A DNA stretch of 64,000 nucleotides from Streptomyces sp. SAI-135 (GCF_029893805.1 NZ_JARXYP010000002.1:6572001-6636000); one strand, 5' to 3'. Shown: positions 37,801 through 47,621, numbered from the stretch's first letter. Notes: generated by a model not told the origin, from the letters alone. Numbers and translations: made by a program.

Positions 37801-38527
37801 GGCCCGTCATCTCCCGCAGGCACTGGGGCACTTCGCCGCCGGTGACCCGCAGTTCCCGCCGAGCGCACTGGTCCCCGCGCTCGCCACCGACCCCGGTCCG
37901 GTCCTGGAAGCCTTCCGGGAGCGGCTGCGCAGGCCGGGCGCCGGGGACGCGCTGCGCACGCTCGCCGACGTCACCACGCCCGCGCTGGCCCGCCGGGTGG
38001 CCGGGCTCGTGCGGGAGGTGGTGGAGCGGCGCCCGGAGACCGCGGGCGATGTGGCCGCGTACGTCGACCGGCGTCTGGACCAGGGGCCCGCCGCCCGGGC
38101 CGTGCTGCTCCCGCTGGTCACCGGTCTGCTGGACGGCGGTCCGGAAGGGGTGCGCGCCGCGCTGGCGGCCGTACTCGCCGGGCCCGGCGCCCCCGCCTCC
38201 CGCCCGCTGCGCCAGGAACTCCTCGACCTCCTCATGGACCACGAGAGCGAGCCCGCGGTCCTGGTCGCCCTGCTGCCCGCGGTCGCCGCCCGCGCGGACG
38301 CCGACGTCCGCGACCTCGTCCACCGCATCGGCCTCCTCCTCGTCCGCACCCCGGACGGCGCCGACCGTTTCGACCGCGGTCTCGTCGACCTCGGCCGGCA
38401 TGTCCCCGGGTTCGCCGGGCTGGTGGCCGGCTGGCTCGCCGAGTGCCCGCGGGAGTGGGCGGCGGTGGTCGGCCCCGGCACCCGGCGGATGATCGAGAAC
38501 CTCGCGGGGGTCCGGGTCCCGGCCTGA
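34894..38527 (+). CDS. Trypsin-like (serine lost) / P-loop NTPase / helical-repeat protein, frameshifted as assembled
   Basis: One long protein appears split over two frames. The 5' part has a trypsin-like fold: the His region VTSHETVDG and Asp region LDLALVRTEG are kept, but GDSGGP reads GGGAAGGPVLD, so the catalytic serine is absent. A P-loop NTPase follows (Walker A GPPGSGRTTQ, Walker B RPLFLLLDGPEE). At 36308-36310 a run of three Gs appears one base too long: removing one joins TWLEETGAR to LVVACRAEYWEG. The 3' part (open from 36257 to 38527) is about 740 residues of helical, HEAT-like repeats. The start is uncertain: ATG 34894 has GGAGG, but GTG 35075 (RGTGGVAVASEISPRG) with another missing base near 35165 is also plausible. 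Function unknown; the architecture resembles STAND-type NTPases. Confidence 0.7.
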
Positions 38528-38673
38528 GCCGGTGACGCGAAAGCCCCACGGGCGCGTGCGTCGGGTCACAGCCCCCATGCCGATGCGAGCGACGGGCACG
38601 CGGCATGGCACCCTTAGACCTGCGCAAGTCTTAAGAGTCAATACGGACACGGGTTCGACGAGGAGCGGTCACA

Positions 38674-39624
38674 GTGCAGCGCTGGCGTGGCTTGGAGGAC
38701 ATCCCCGAGGACTGGGGGCGCAGCGTCGTCACCATCGGTTCCTACGACGGGGTCCACCGCGGGCACCAGCTGATCATCCGGCATGCCGTGGACCGGGCGC
38801 GCGAGCTGGGCGTGCCGTCCGTGGTCGTCACCTTCGACCCGCACCCCAGCGAGGTCGTGCGCCCCGGCAGCCACCCGCCGCTGCTCGCCCCGCACCACCG
38901 CCGCGCCGAACTCATGGCCGAGCTGGGTGTGGACGCACTGCTGATCCTCCCGTTCACCACGGAGTTCTCGAAGCTCTCGCCCGCCGAGTTCGTCGTCAAG
39001 GTCCTCGTCGACAAGCTGCACGCCAAGGCGGTCGTCGAGGGCCCCAACTTCCGCTTCGGGCACAAGGCCGCGGGCAATGTCGACTTCCTCGTCGAGCAGG
39101 GCAAGACGTACGACTTCGAGGTCGAGGTCGTCGACCTGTACGTGACCGGCGCGGCGGGCGGCGGCGAGCCGTTCTCCTCCACCCTGACCCGGCGGCTGGT
39201 CGCCGAGGGCGACGTGGAGGGCGCAGGGGAGATCCTGGGCCGTCCGCACCGGGTCGAGGGCGTGGTCGTCCGCGGCGCCCAGCGCGGCCGTGAACTCGGC
39301 TTCCCCACCGCCAACGTCGAGACCCTCCCGCACACCGCCATCCCCGCCGACGGCGTCTACGCCGGCTGGCTGCACACACAGGGCGAGGCGATGCCGGCCG
39401 CGATCTCCGTCGGCACCAACCCGCAGTTCGACGGCACCGAGCGCACGGTGGAGGCGTACGCCATCGACCGCGTCGGGCTCGACCTGTACGGGCTGCACGT
39501 GGCGGTGGACTTCCTGGCCTATGTGCGCGGGCAGCAGAAGTTCGACTCGCTGGACGCGCTGCTGGAGGCGATGGCCGCCGATGTGCAGCGGTGCCGGGAG
39601 CTGATCGAGGAAGCGGACGTCTGA
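38674..39624 (+). CDS. ribF: Bifunctional riboflavin kinase / FAD synthetase
   Basis: RibF, 316 residues from GTG at 38674. The N-terminal FMN adenylyltransferase domain shows VTIGSYDGVHRGHQLII, FDPHPSEVVRPG and FRFGHKAAGNVDFL. The C-terminal riboflavin kinase domain has GRPHRVEGVVVRGAQRGREL and GFPTANVETLP. It makes FMN and FAD from riboflavin. It is followed by a strong hairpin and then a convergent gene. Confidence 0.96.
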   Translation: MQRWRGLEDIPEDWGRSVVTIGSYDGVHRGHQLIIRHAVDRARELGVPSVVVTFDPHPSEVVRPGSHPPLLAPHHRRAELMAELGVDALLILPFTTEFSKLSPAEFVVKVLVDKLHAKAVVEGPNFRFGHKAAGNVDFLVEQGKTYDFEVEVVDLYVTGAAGGGEPFSSTLTRRLVAEGDVEGAGEILGRPHRVEGVVVRGAQRGRELGFPTANVETLPHTAIPADGVYAGWLHTQGEAMPAAISVGTNPQFDGTERTVEAYAIDRVGLDLYGLHVAVDFLAYVRGQQKFDSLDALLEAMAADVQRCRELIEEADV

Positions 39625-39635
39625 GCAAGGCATGG

Positions 39636-39674
39636 AAGAGGGGGCCGGCACCGTGAAGGTGCCGGCCCCCTCTT
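39636..39674. terminator. Strong bidirectional terminator between ribF and the ParA-like gene
   Basis: A perfect 17-bp stem, AAGAGGGGGCCGGCACC with GGTGCCGGCCCCCTCTT, encloses a GTGAA loop. A/T ends on both strands suit bidirectional termination between the two convergent stops. Confidence 0.88.
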
Positions 39675-39680
39675 CGTGGG

Positions 39681-42662
39681 CTACTGCTGCGGCGGCTGAC
39701 CCGCGTTCGGGTCGTACGGCGGCTGCGGGAAACCGGGCTGCGGCTGACCGGGGTGACCCGGCTGACCGGTCTGCCACGGCTGGCCGGGCTGGGCGCCGGG
39801 GAAGCCCTGGAACGGCGGTTGCGCGGCCGGGGACTGGGCCTGGGGCTGCGGCTGGCCCGGCATCGGGGGAGCCATGGTCGGCGGCTGGTGGCCGGCCTGC
39901 CCGGTCCACAGGCCCTGCTCCTGCTGGGCCCGCACGAAGTCCTCGGCCACCATCGCGGCGAGGTCGAAGTACGCCTCCCGGACCTTCGGCCGCATCATGT
40001 CGAGGTCGACCTCGGCACCGGCCGCCAGATGCTCGTCGAACGGCACGACGACGACACCGCGGCAGCGCTGCTCGAAGTGGGTGACGATGTCCTCGACCTT
40101 GATCATCTTGCCGGTCTCGCGCACACCCGAGATCACGGTGATGGACCGCGACACCAGGGACGCGTACCCGTGCGCCGACAGCCAGTCCAGCGTGGTGCTG
40201 GCGCTGCTCGCGCCGTCCACCGACGGCGTCGAGATGATGATGAGCTGGTCGGCGAGGTCGAGCACCCCGCGCATGGCGCTGTAGAGCAGACCCGTGCCCG
40301 AGTCCGTGAGGATGATCGGGTACTGGCGGCCCAGCACGTCGATCGCGCGCCGGTAGTCCTCGTCGTTGAACGTCGTGGACACGGCCGGGTCGACGTCGTT
40401 GGCGATGATCTCCAGACCCGAGGCCGCCTGGGACGTGAACCGGCGGATGTCCATGTACGAGTTGAGGTACGGGATCGCCTGGACGAGGTCACGGATGGTC
40501 GCGCCGGTCTCGCGCCGCACCCGGCGGCCGAGCGTGCCGGCGTCCGGGTTGGCGTCGATGGCGAGGATCTTGTCCTGCCGCTCGGTGGCCAGGGTCGAGC
40601 CCAGCGCGGTCGTCGTGGTCGTCTTGCCCACGCCGCCCTTGAGGCTGATCACCGCGATCCGGTAGCAGGACAGCACCGGGGTGCGGATGAGGTCGAGCTT
40701 GCGCTGCCTCTCCTGCTCCTCCTTCTTGCCGCCGAGCTTGAACTTCGACCCACCGGGAGTGGGACGGCTGCTCTTCGCCTTCTGCTTCTTGCTGTTGACC
40801 AGCCTGTCCGAGGTCAGCTCGACCGCGGCGTTGTAACCGAGCGGAGCGCCCGCGCCGGCGACCTGCTGCCGCTGGTCGTGCTGGACGGCGGCGGGCCAGG
40901 CGGCACCGGTGCGCGGGTCCACGCCGGGCTGGCCGGGGGCGCCCGCGTAGGGGTTCGGCTGGGGCGCCTGCGGGGGCTGCGGCTGCTGTCCCGGCTGGGC
41001 CGGCGGCACGGGCTGGGCCGGCGGCACGGGCTGGCCGGGGGCCTGCTGCTGGGGCTGCGGGTAGCCGTAACCGCCCGGGGTGGGCTGCGGGAACCCGTAC
41101 CCGGCCTGCGGGTTCGGGGGAGCGGGCGGCTGGGGGTAGCCGTAACCGCTCTGGCCGGGCTGCGGGGCCGGGGGCTGCGGCTGCGGGAAGCCGTAGCCGC
41201 TCTGCGGGGGCTGGGGCGCGGGAGGCTGCGGGAAGCCGTAACCGCCCTGTGCCGCCGGGCCGTCGGGCTGCGGCGGGGTGGCCGGCCAGCCGGCGGGCGC
41301 GGGCTGCGGCGCCTGGGGCTGGGCAGGGGCGGCGGTCGGCTGGGCGGGCGGCTGCGGGGTGCCGGGCTGCGCGGCGGCCGGCTGAGGCTGTCCGCCCGTC
41401 GTCCACTCCGGGGCCGACGGCGGCGCCGCACCGGAGTCCGCCGACGCGAACTGGGGCGGCAGCGGCGGGACGGCACCCTGCGGGGCCGGCGGCGGCCGCC
41501 AGCCGTCCTGCTGGGCTTCCGGCTGCTCCGGTACGGGGGGCTGCGCGGCCTCGGGCTGCTCCGGAGCGGAGTTCGGGGCGGCCGGGGGCTGTTCCGCAGC
41601 GGCCGTCTGGGCAGCGGGGGCGGCCGGGGCCTCCGGTGCGGGGGTCCGCGGGTCCGCGCCGGTTCCGGTGTCGTCGGCGGAGGCCGGGGGCTCCGGGTCC
41701 GTGGCCTCGGCGCCGGACGGGGTCAGGGCGGTGTCCGTGCTCTCGTCGTCGGCGCCGGATGCCGTCTCACCCGAGGTGGGGGCAGGGCTGCCTGCCTCCG
41801 GGGTCGCCTGCGGAGCCTCGCCGGAGGACGTCGGCTCGGGTGCGGTGGACGCGTCCGCCGACGGGGCGGCGGGCGGCTGCGGGGCGCTCGCCGTCGTAGC
41901 GGCGGCGGACGGGGTGTCGGTACGGCCTTCCGCGGCCTCGCCGGTCGACGGCGCGGCGGTGTCGGTGCCGCTCTGAGCGGCGGGCGGCCCCGGGGGCGCG
42001 GGCGCCACGGGAGCCGTGGGCGGCTCGGGGGCGACCGGGGGCGCGGGGGGCACGGGGGCCGTGGGCGGCTCGGGGGCGACCGGAGGCGCGGGCGTCGCCG
42101 ACGCCGTGGCGGGCGCGGGGGTCGCGGGAGGAGTGGGGGCCGCCGGGGCCACAGGGGGCGCGGGGGCCGCGGGCACCGGGGGAGCGGGCGGCTGTGGGTA
42201 GCCGTAGCCGCTCTGGGGGTTCGGGGGTGTGGGGGGCTGCGGGTAGCCGTACCCGGCCTGCGGGTTCGGGGGGGCGGGCGGCTGTGGGTAGCCGTAGCCG
42301 CTCTGGGGGTTCGGAGGAGCCGGCGGCTGCGGGGCCGTGGGGTTTCCCGCCCACGGCGGCGGAGGCGGCGGGGTCGCACCGGACGTGCCCGCGGACGGGT
42401 CGAGCTGCGGGCCGGGAGCGGGAGCCGACGGTGCGGAACCGGACGTATCGGGGTAACCGGGGTGCTGTGCAGGCGCGGTGGGGGCAGGGGCGGGCGCGGG
42501 AGGCGCCGGCTCGGCCTCGGGCGCCGCGCTCTGCGTGTACCAGGCAGGGGCGGCGTAGTCGATGGTGAACTCGCCCGTCATCTCGGTGGCGGACTCCGCG
42601 TCGGACTGGTCGTCGCTGGGCGTGGTCCAGCCCGCGCGCAGCCCGTCCCGATCGCTCTGCAC
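39681..42662 (-). CDS. ParA/MinD-family ATPase with very long proline-rich N-terminus (type VII locus)
   Basis: A 993-residue protein. GTG at 42662 was chosen because AGGAGGAATT precedes it directly. Residues 1 to about 620 are Pro/Ala/Gln-rich, with tandem 15-residue units such as PQPPAPPNPQSGYGY. The ATPase domain follows: deviant Walker A in LKGGVGKTTTT (about residues 675-681), LAIDANPDAGTLGRRVR and VVPFDEHLAAG. A second Pro/Gln-rich tail ends NAGQPPQQ. This resembles EspI/MinD-like ATPases in ESX loci, which modulate secretion. It marks the left edge of the type VII cluster here and is read toward ribF. Confidence 0.85.
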   Translation of the reverse strand: MQSDRDGLRAGWTTPSDDQSDAESATEMTGEFTIDYAAPAWYTQSAAPEAEPAPPAPAPAPTAPAQHPGYPDTSGSAPSAPAPGPQLDPSAGTSGATPPPPPPWAGNPTAPQPPAPPNPQSGYGYPQPPAPPNPQAGYGYPQPPTPPNPQSGYGYPQPPAPPVPAAPAPPVAPAAPTPPATPAPATASATPAPPVAPEPPTAPVPPAPPVAPEPPTAPVAPAPPGPPAAQSGTDTAAPSTGEAAEGRTDTPSAAATTASAPQPPAAPSADASTAPEPTSSGEAPQATPEAGSPAPTSGETASGADDESTDTALTPSGAEATDPEPPASADDTGTGADPRTPAPEAPAAPAAQTAAAEQPPAAPNSAPEQPEAAQPPVPEQPEAQQDGWRPPPAPQGAVPPLPPQFASADSGAAPPSAPEWTTGGQPQPAAAQPGTPQPPAQPTAAPAQPQAPQPAPAGWPATPPQPDGPAAQGGYGFPQPPAPQPPQSGYGFPQPQPPAPQPGQSGYGYPQPPAPPNPQAGYGFPQPTPGGYGYPQPQQQAPGQPVPPAQPVPPAQPGQQPQPPQAPQPNPYAGAPGQPGVDPRTGAAWPAAVQHDQRQQVAGAGAPLGYNAAVELTSDRLVNSKKQKAKSSRPTPGGSKFKLGGKKEEQERQRKLDLIRTPVLSCYRIAVISLKGGVGKTTTTTALGSTLATERQDKILAIDANPDAGTLGRRVRRETGATIRDLVQAIPYLNSYMDIRRFTSQAASGLEIIANDVDPAVSTTFNDEDYRRAIDVLGRQYPIILTDSGTGLLYSAMRGVLDLADQLIIISTPSVDGASSASTTLDWLSAHGYASLVSRSITVISGVRETGKMIKVEDIVTHFEQRCRGVVVVPFDEHLAAGAEVDLDMMRPKVREAYFDLAAMVAEDFVRAQQEQGLWTGQAGHQPPTMAPPMPGQPQPQAQSPAAQPPFQGFPGAQPGQPWQTGQPGHPGQPQPGFPQPPYDPNAGQPPQQ
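42185..42320 (-). repeat. Three 45-bp coding repeats (PQPPAPPNPQSGYGY units)
   Basis: Near-identical 45-base units on the minus strand encode successive copies of PQPPAPPNPQSGYGY in the N-terminal region of the ParA-like protein. More diverged copies lie at about 41035-41250. Confidence 0.7.
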
Positions 42663-42919
42663 AATTCCTCCTGGTTGGTCGAGCACCCTCGTGCCGTGTG
42701 GGGGCACTCATGTGCCGGGCTGGGGGCGACCGTTCCTGTTGTCCGATCCCACTGAGTCCCCTGGACGCGAACAACCCACCCGTGGGTTCCTACGCCGCAC
42801 CCGCATCAAGCGTAAACGCCACAGGCTTCGGCGGGGCAGGCCCGTCCGCTGTGCGCTCGCACGCGACGGAGCGGTGCCTGCCTTGATGTCGCCCTTGTGA
42901 CGGTTGTCTGTCTCCGGCG

Positions 42920-42947
42920 GCCCGGGACGGCCGGCTCCGTCCCGGCC
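42920..42947 (-). terminator. Hairpin after the DUF397 gene
   Basis: CCGGGACGG and CCGTCCCGG form a stem around a short loop about ten bases past the minus-strand stop at 42957. Confidence 0.5.
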
Positions 42948-42956
42948 CCGGACTGT

Positions 42957-43322
42957 CTACTGCGCCTGCTCGGCCTGCTCGGCCTGCTCGGTGGCGGGTC
43001 CGCCCTGGTGCGGGGCGGGCTCCAGGTCGAACTCGCCGTCGCGGGCGCCCAGTACGAAGGCCCGCCACTCCGCCTCCGTGTACCGCAGCACGGTGTCCGG
43101 GTCCAGGGAGGACCGCATGGCCACCGCGCCCTCGGGGAGGTAGGCGATCTCGACGCGCTCCTCGTGTTCCTCGGTGCCGGGCGCGCTGTGCCATTCGACG
43201 CCGGAGATGTCCAGGCCGTACAGCTCGTCCCGTTCCCTCGCCTTTCGCGCCCTGACGTCCTCGTCCGGTGTCTTTGCGGCGATGTCGTCCGCGTCAGTCA
43301 TGGTCGGCGGGCCCTTTCTCAT
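42957..43322 (-). CDS. DUF397 domain protein
   Basis: A 121-residue protein. The DUF397 signature is visible: VEWHSAP, VEIAYLPEGAVAMRSSLDPD and LRYTEAEWRAFVLGARDGEF. ATG at 43322 has GAGG seven bases upstream; an internal ATG at 43301 is an alternative. DUF397 proteins in streptomycetes usually accompany XRE-type regulators and act in developmental regulation, but no regulator is adjacent here. The C-terminal tail is a short EQAEQAEQAQ repeat. Confidence 0.82.
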   Translation of the reverse strand: MRKGPPTMTDADDIAAKTPDEDVRARKARERDELYGLDISGVEWHSAPGTEEHEERVEIAYLPEGAVAMRSSLDPDTVLRYTEAEWRAFVLGARDGEFDLEPAPHQGGPATEQAEQAEQAQ

Positions 43323-43438
43323 GAGCGAACCTCGTGCAGCAGCACCCTACTTGGCCTGGGGCCCCTCACACGGCGCAACGGTTCGATCACGAACTCGCGT
43401 GAGGGGCCGAGACCTTGGCCGCACCCCGAGGCCGCCCG

Positions 43439-44266
43439 TCAGTCCATGCGGCGGGGAGCCCCGAGCAGGCCGGTCTCCGCGTCGGTGGGCTGGGTCATCA
43501 CGTACTGCCGGTGCTTCTGCGTGCACCACAGGGCGACGTTGTCGGACAGGGACGGCAGGGAGGCCGCGTCCCCCTGCGGCAACCGCATCGACTTGCCCAC
43601 GACCTCGGACTCCTGCGGGGAGATCCGCTGGACGCCGACGACGTCCGCGTTGGCCAGCAGACGCGGCGCGGTGGGGCCGAGATAGGGGAGCAGGGTCAGC
43701 ACCGACTGCCAGGGCGCCGTGGTGAGACGGCTGCGCGGCGGACGGATGCCCAGGTCGCGGATGATGAGGACCGGGCTGGCCGGGGACGGGCCCTGCGGGG
43801 CGATCCGCCCCACCTGGTGGACCGTCACGCACTGCTGGCCGCCGCCGGCCGCCTGCGCCATCGGCGCCCACAGCTGCGGGCGGGCCGTCTCCACGGCCAC
43901 GCGGGCGCCGATCGCCGCCGCCCGCAGGGCGATGACCTGGGCCAGCCAGGTGCCGCCCACCAGCACCATGTCCAGCCGGGTGGGACGGCACAGCCCCAGC
44001 ACCGCGGGCCGGTTGTCGGGATCGATGCCGAGGATCAGACCGTCGTCGCCGACCGGCAGGGTCAGCTGCGCGAGCACGTCCGCGTCGACGAGATGGCGCT
44101 CACGGCGAGGACCGAGCAGACCGAAGGCCGCGCGCAGACGCCGTTCGGGGCCCAGCCGGGCGGGCTCGGGGGAACGGGGCAGATGCCCGGGACGCTGCCC
44201 GGGGAAGCCCGGGGTGGACGACCCGAAGCCGGAGCGGCCCGAGGGACGCATGGTGGGAGTGGACAT
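43439..44266 (-). CDS. Uncharacterised type VII locus protein downstream of eccE
   Basis: A 275-residue protein with no family I can name. The N-terminus is Pro/Gly/Arg-rich and the rest alpha/beta: ERHLVDADVLAQLTLPVGDD, DMVLVGGTWLAQVIALRAAA, PVLIIRDLGIRPPRSRL. The start ATG at 44266 overlaps the eccE stop, so it is translationally coupled to a core secretion component. Expected role is in type VII assembly or regulation (inference from position only). Confidence 0.75.
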   Translation of the reverse strand: MSTPTMRPSGRSGFGSSTPGFPGQRPGHLPRSPEPARLGPERRLRAAFGLLGPRRERHLVDADVLAQLTLPVGDDGLILGIDPDNRPAVLGLCRPTRLDMVLVGGTWLAQVIALRAAAIGARVAVETARPQLWAPMAQAAGGGQQCVTVHQVGRIAPQGPSPASPVLIIRDLGIRPPRSRLTTAPWQSVLTLLPYLGPTAPRLLANADVVGVQRISPQESEVVGKSMRLPQGDAASLPSLSDNVALWCTQKHRQYVMTQPTDAETGLLGAPRRMD

Positions 44267-45607
44267 CAGCGGGTACCTCCCAGCGGCAGGGTGGCCAGGA
44301 CTCCGGGCAGCTGCTCACGGTCGAGCCGGACGAGACCGAGCTTGAACGCGGACGCCGCGCGCTCCAAGTGCTGTGCGGCCTCGCCCAGTTCGTTCTCACC
44401 GCGACCGGTCAGGCGGACGTGTCCGGACAGGGCGAGGACCTTGCCCCGCCGCCTGCTGATGGTGAGCGAGAAGGTGCTCGCGAGCGTGGGCGCGGAGGTC
44501 AGCGCGCCGACCAGCCGGGGGAACGCCGGTCCGCCGCCGCCGAACTGCGGCCACTTGGAGACCCAGTAGGTGGTGTGCAGCCGGTCGTCGCAGCGCCAGG
44601 TACGGGTGGTCTCGGCCGTACGGCGGCCCGAGCGGCTGCCGTCCAGGGCGGCGCCGCCGGTCGTGGCCATCGGGTTGACGCAGGCCGAGGTCGCGATGGC
44701 CCCGCAGATGTCCGCCTCGCTCAGCACCTTGGCCTGCATACCGGCCCCCATGAGCCGGCTCGCCAGCTGGTCGGCGACGCGCAGCAGCGCCCGCCGGGCG
44801 CCCTGCATGCCGCCGCCGCGGGCCTCCACGGCCTCCGGGCACAGCTCCGGGTCGAGCTTGAGCGCGACCCAGGTGATGCGCAGCCCCGGTGTCATGCTCT
44901 GGGCCTGGAGCGGCCCGTAGGAACGGACCGCCATGGCCTGCGGGGGCAGGTGCGGGGCGGGCGCGGGCTGGGTGTGCTGGACGACCTGGACCGAGGCGAG
45001 CCGGATGTCGTCCACCTCCAGCAGGCCCTGGAGCAGGTCGAGGGAGATGTCGCCGGTGCCGTAGGAAGGACGCAGGGGGGTGTCCGCGGCCTGCACCTGG
45101 ACGAGCGCGGTGAGGAAGGTGCCGTCGCCGAGCATCCCGATCTCGCGCTGTTCGCGGTCCTGGAAGCTGTAGGTGCGCAGCGCCGGGTCGCATTCGACGG
45201 CCGGGGCGAATCCGGGGTCGGTGCCGGGCGGTACGGGCTCGGCGTTGCGCTTGCGGCGGTCGCGGAGCGCGCGGGCGGTGCTGAACCACTCGGGCAGCGG
45301 GCGGCCCGCGCCGGCGCAGCAGTCCGGCCAGGACCAGCGGTACGGCCAGCACGATGCCGACGGTGAGTCCGATGGGGCGCAGCAGCCAGCCGATCAGCAG
45401 GACCGCGGCGGCCAGTTCGAAGCCGACCAGCTGCTGGACCCGGATGGGGCCGATGCTGCCGGGGCGCCGGGCGAGCGACGGCGAGGCCGGACTGGAGGGC
45501 CTCCGGGCCGGGGCCGGCTGTGCCGGTTCGGGCACCTGACCGGGCCCCTGGTTCTCCTGGGTACGACGGCTGCCGTTATGGCGCCGGGACCTGGTCGCAG
45601 TGCTCAT
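44266..45607 (-). CDS. eccE: Type VII secretion protein EccE, frameshifted as assembled
   Basis: EccE-like membrane component of the ESX core complex. The N-terminal part has two adjacent membrane segments (VGFELAAAVLLIGWLLRPIG and LTVGIVLAVPLVLAGLLRRR). The frame then fails: beyond 45305-45307 the homologous sequence continues one frame over (RPLPEWFSTARALRDRRKRN ... MLGDGTFLTALVQVQ). Deleting one base of the GGG (CCC on plus) restores a single protein of about 446 residues. ATG at 45607 is the likely start (MSTATRSRRHNGSRR), with GTG 45664 as alternative. It is divergent from eccB and shares the intergenic region with it. Confidence 0.75.
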
Positions 45608-45802
45608 CCCCCGGTACAACCCCTTTGCATTGTCTGGCCGCGACTCGAGCTGGCGGCGGATCACCGTACCCCGTACCGTACGGTGCGATCGTCACACGGC
45701 ATAGTAGAGGCCCCTGCAGGAGCAAACGCCACGGAGTACCGGGCGGCCCTGGGGAGTTCCGCATTCGGCAACAAAGCGAAAAAACGGGGAGTTGACCCAT
45801 CG

Positions 45803-47368
45803 ATGGCGACACGTCGGGATGAGCTGAACGCTTACTCCTTCGCGCGCAGGCGCACGGTGGCGGCGTTTCTTCAGCCGTCCCCGCACGGTTCGGAAGAGGC
45901 CGCGCCGCGTCCGCTCAAGACGGTCCTGCCGAGTCTCGGGGTGGCTGCGCTGGTGCTCATCGGATTCGGCGCCTGGGGCATGCTCAGCCCGACCGCGCCG
46001 AAGGGCTGGGACGAACAGGGCAAGAACATCCTCGTCGGCAGCGAGTCGACGACGCGCTACGTGCTGGTGAAGACCAAGGGCGAGAACAAGCTCAGCCTGC
46101 ACCCGGTCCTCAACCTGGCGTCCGCCAAGCTCCTGCTGAACGGCGAGAACCCCCAGGTCATGAAGATCAAGGAGTCGGTGCTCGACAACAGCAAGTACCC
46201 GATGGGCGCCACCGTCGGCATCCCCTTCGCCCCTGACCGGCTGCCGTCCGCCTCGGACGCGGAGACCGTCAAGACCTGGGCGCTGTGCCAGTCGCCCGGG
46301 CAGGACGGGCAGCCCGTCAGCGCGACCTACGTGCTGGACAAGGGTGACTACAACAAACTCCTGCACAACAAGGGCGAGTTGAACCAGCGCGAGGTCCTCT
46401 ACATCGAGGGCCCGAAGGACCCCACCTCGCTCAGCGGCAACGGCCCCCGGTACATGGTCACCGCGGACGGCAGCGCCTATCTGGTCGGCGGCAAGGCCTG
46501 GCGGCTCGCCAGCAAGAACTCCCTCCAGGACATCGAGCGGGCGGTGTTCGGCGACGGGAAGCAGCCGCAGAGCGTCAGCCCGGACTTCCTCAAGACGCTG
46601 AACGTCGCGGGAACCCTCGAGTTCCCCAACATGGCGGAGGAGGCGGGGGCGGACGCGAACGTCGACGGCCTCGCTCCCGATCTCTCCAAGGTCGGCATGG
46701 TCCTCGAAGCCGGCTCCGGCGCCGGCGAGCAGAAGTACATCGTGCTGAAGAACAAGGTGCAGCCGGTGTCCGACTTCGCGGCACAGATGTGGCTGCGCAG
46801 CCCCTTCATCAGCTCCGTGTACGCGAGCCGGAAGCCGGAGGCGGTCGAGGTCGGCTTCAACGACATCCACCCGGAGACCGGTGAGTGGATGCAGGAGATG
46901 CGGTGGCCCGAGGAGCCGGTGGTGCAGGCCAACACGCACTGGGAGCAGGGCGGCAACAAGATCTCGTGCAGCGTCTGGCACGGCGGTGCCAAGAACGAGC
47001 GGACCGGTCTGCCGCTGATGTCGGTGTGGTCCGGCCAGGACTACCCGAAGGACCTCTCCCAGAGCGGTTCGCGGACCTACGTCTCGCCCGGCAGCGGCCT
47101 GCTCTTGAAGCGCCTGACGGGCGCCAACGCCGGTGGCGGCAGCACCTTCCTCGTCACCGACACGGGCCTGCGCTACTCGGTTCCCGCACGCAACGACAGC
47201 GCGGTCACCGGCGGCGAGAAGGCCGACACCCAGCAGACCAACACCGCCCAGGTCAGGCTCGGTTACGGCAAGATCAAGCCGGTGGCGGTACCGGCGGCGT
47301 GGGCGGACCTGCTGGCGGCGGGCCCGGAACTGAGCAGCGGCAACGCGGAGCAGGCGCAGGGGTCGTAG
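45803..47368 (+). CDS. eccB: Type VII secretion protein EccB
   Basis: EccB, 521 residues, a core ESX component with one membrane span and a large extracytoplasmic repeat domain. Diagnostic features are MATRRDELNAYSFARRRTVA, the single membrane helix LPSLGVAALVLIGFGAWGML, and the lumenal TRYVLVKTKGENKLSLHPVLNLAS. Conserved cysteines lie in WALCQSPG and KISCSVWHGG. ATG at 45803 lies in the AT-richer divergent region shared with eccE. Confidence 0.95.
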   Translation: MATRRDELNAYSFARRRTVAAFLQPSPHGSEEAAPRPLKTVLPSLGVAALVLIGFGAWGMLSPTAPKGWDEQGKNILVGSESTTRYVLVKTKGENKLSLHPVLNLASAKLLLNGENPQVMKIKESVLDNSKYPMGATVGIPFAPDRLPSASDAETVKTWALCQSPGQDGQPVSATYVLDKGDYNKLLHNKGELNQREVLYIEGPKDPTSLSGNGPRYMVTADGSAYLVGGKAWRLASKNSLQDIERAVFGDGKQPQSVSPDFLKTLNVAGTLEFPNMAEEAGADANVDGLAPDLSKVGMVLEAGSGAGEQKYIVLKNKVQPVSDFAAQMWLRSPFISSVYASRKPEAVEVGFNDIHPETGEWMQEMRWPEEPVVQANTHWEQGGNKISCSVWHGGAKNERTGLPLMSVWSGQDYPKDLSQSGSRTYVSPGSGLLLKRLTGANAGGGSTFLVTDTGLRYSVPARNDSAVTGGEKADTQQTNTAQVRLGYGKIKPVAVPAAWADLLAAGPELSSGNAEQAQGS

Positions 47369-47621
47369 ACGGGCGGCATCGCCGGGGCACCGCTGCACCG
47401 CGTTGCCGCTTGTTGCCTCAGGGGCTCTGCTTCAGCCGGTTGGGCCGGGGGAGGGCCCCTCGTGGTGTGTTCCGGTGCCTGCGGGAGGGGTCCGGCGTGA
47501 GTCAGCGCGGTTGGTCGAGCGCCCCTCGTCGTGGATCACGCGCGTCGCGCGCGCGTAGCAAACAACTTGTGAAAAAGGTGAGTTGAGTTCATCGCGATCT
47601 TGCTACAGAACCCTTCGGATG

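Noticed and set aside
36312..37845. Continuation of the first frame of the NTPase gene past 36310
   Set aside because: It is open only because of GC bias: Arg/Pro/Ala-rich with no structure, while the other frame carries coherent helical repeats from the same point.
39753..42755. A 1000-codon plus-strand open frame antisense to the ParA-like gene
   Set aside because: Composed of Gly/Arg/Leu repeats mirroring the proline-rich arm; no start signal or domain, while the minus-strand ATPase has Walker motifs.
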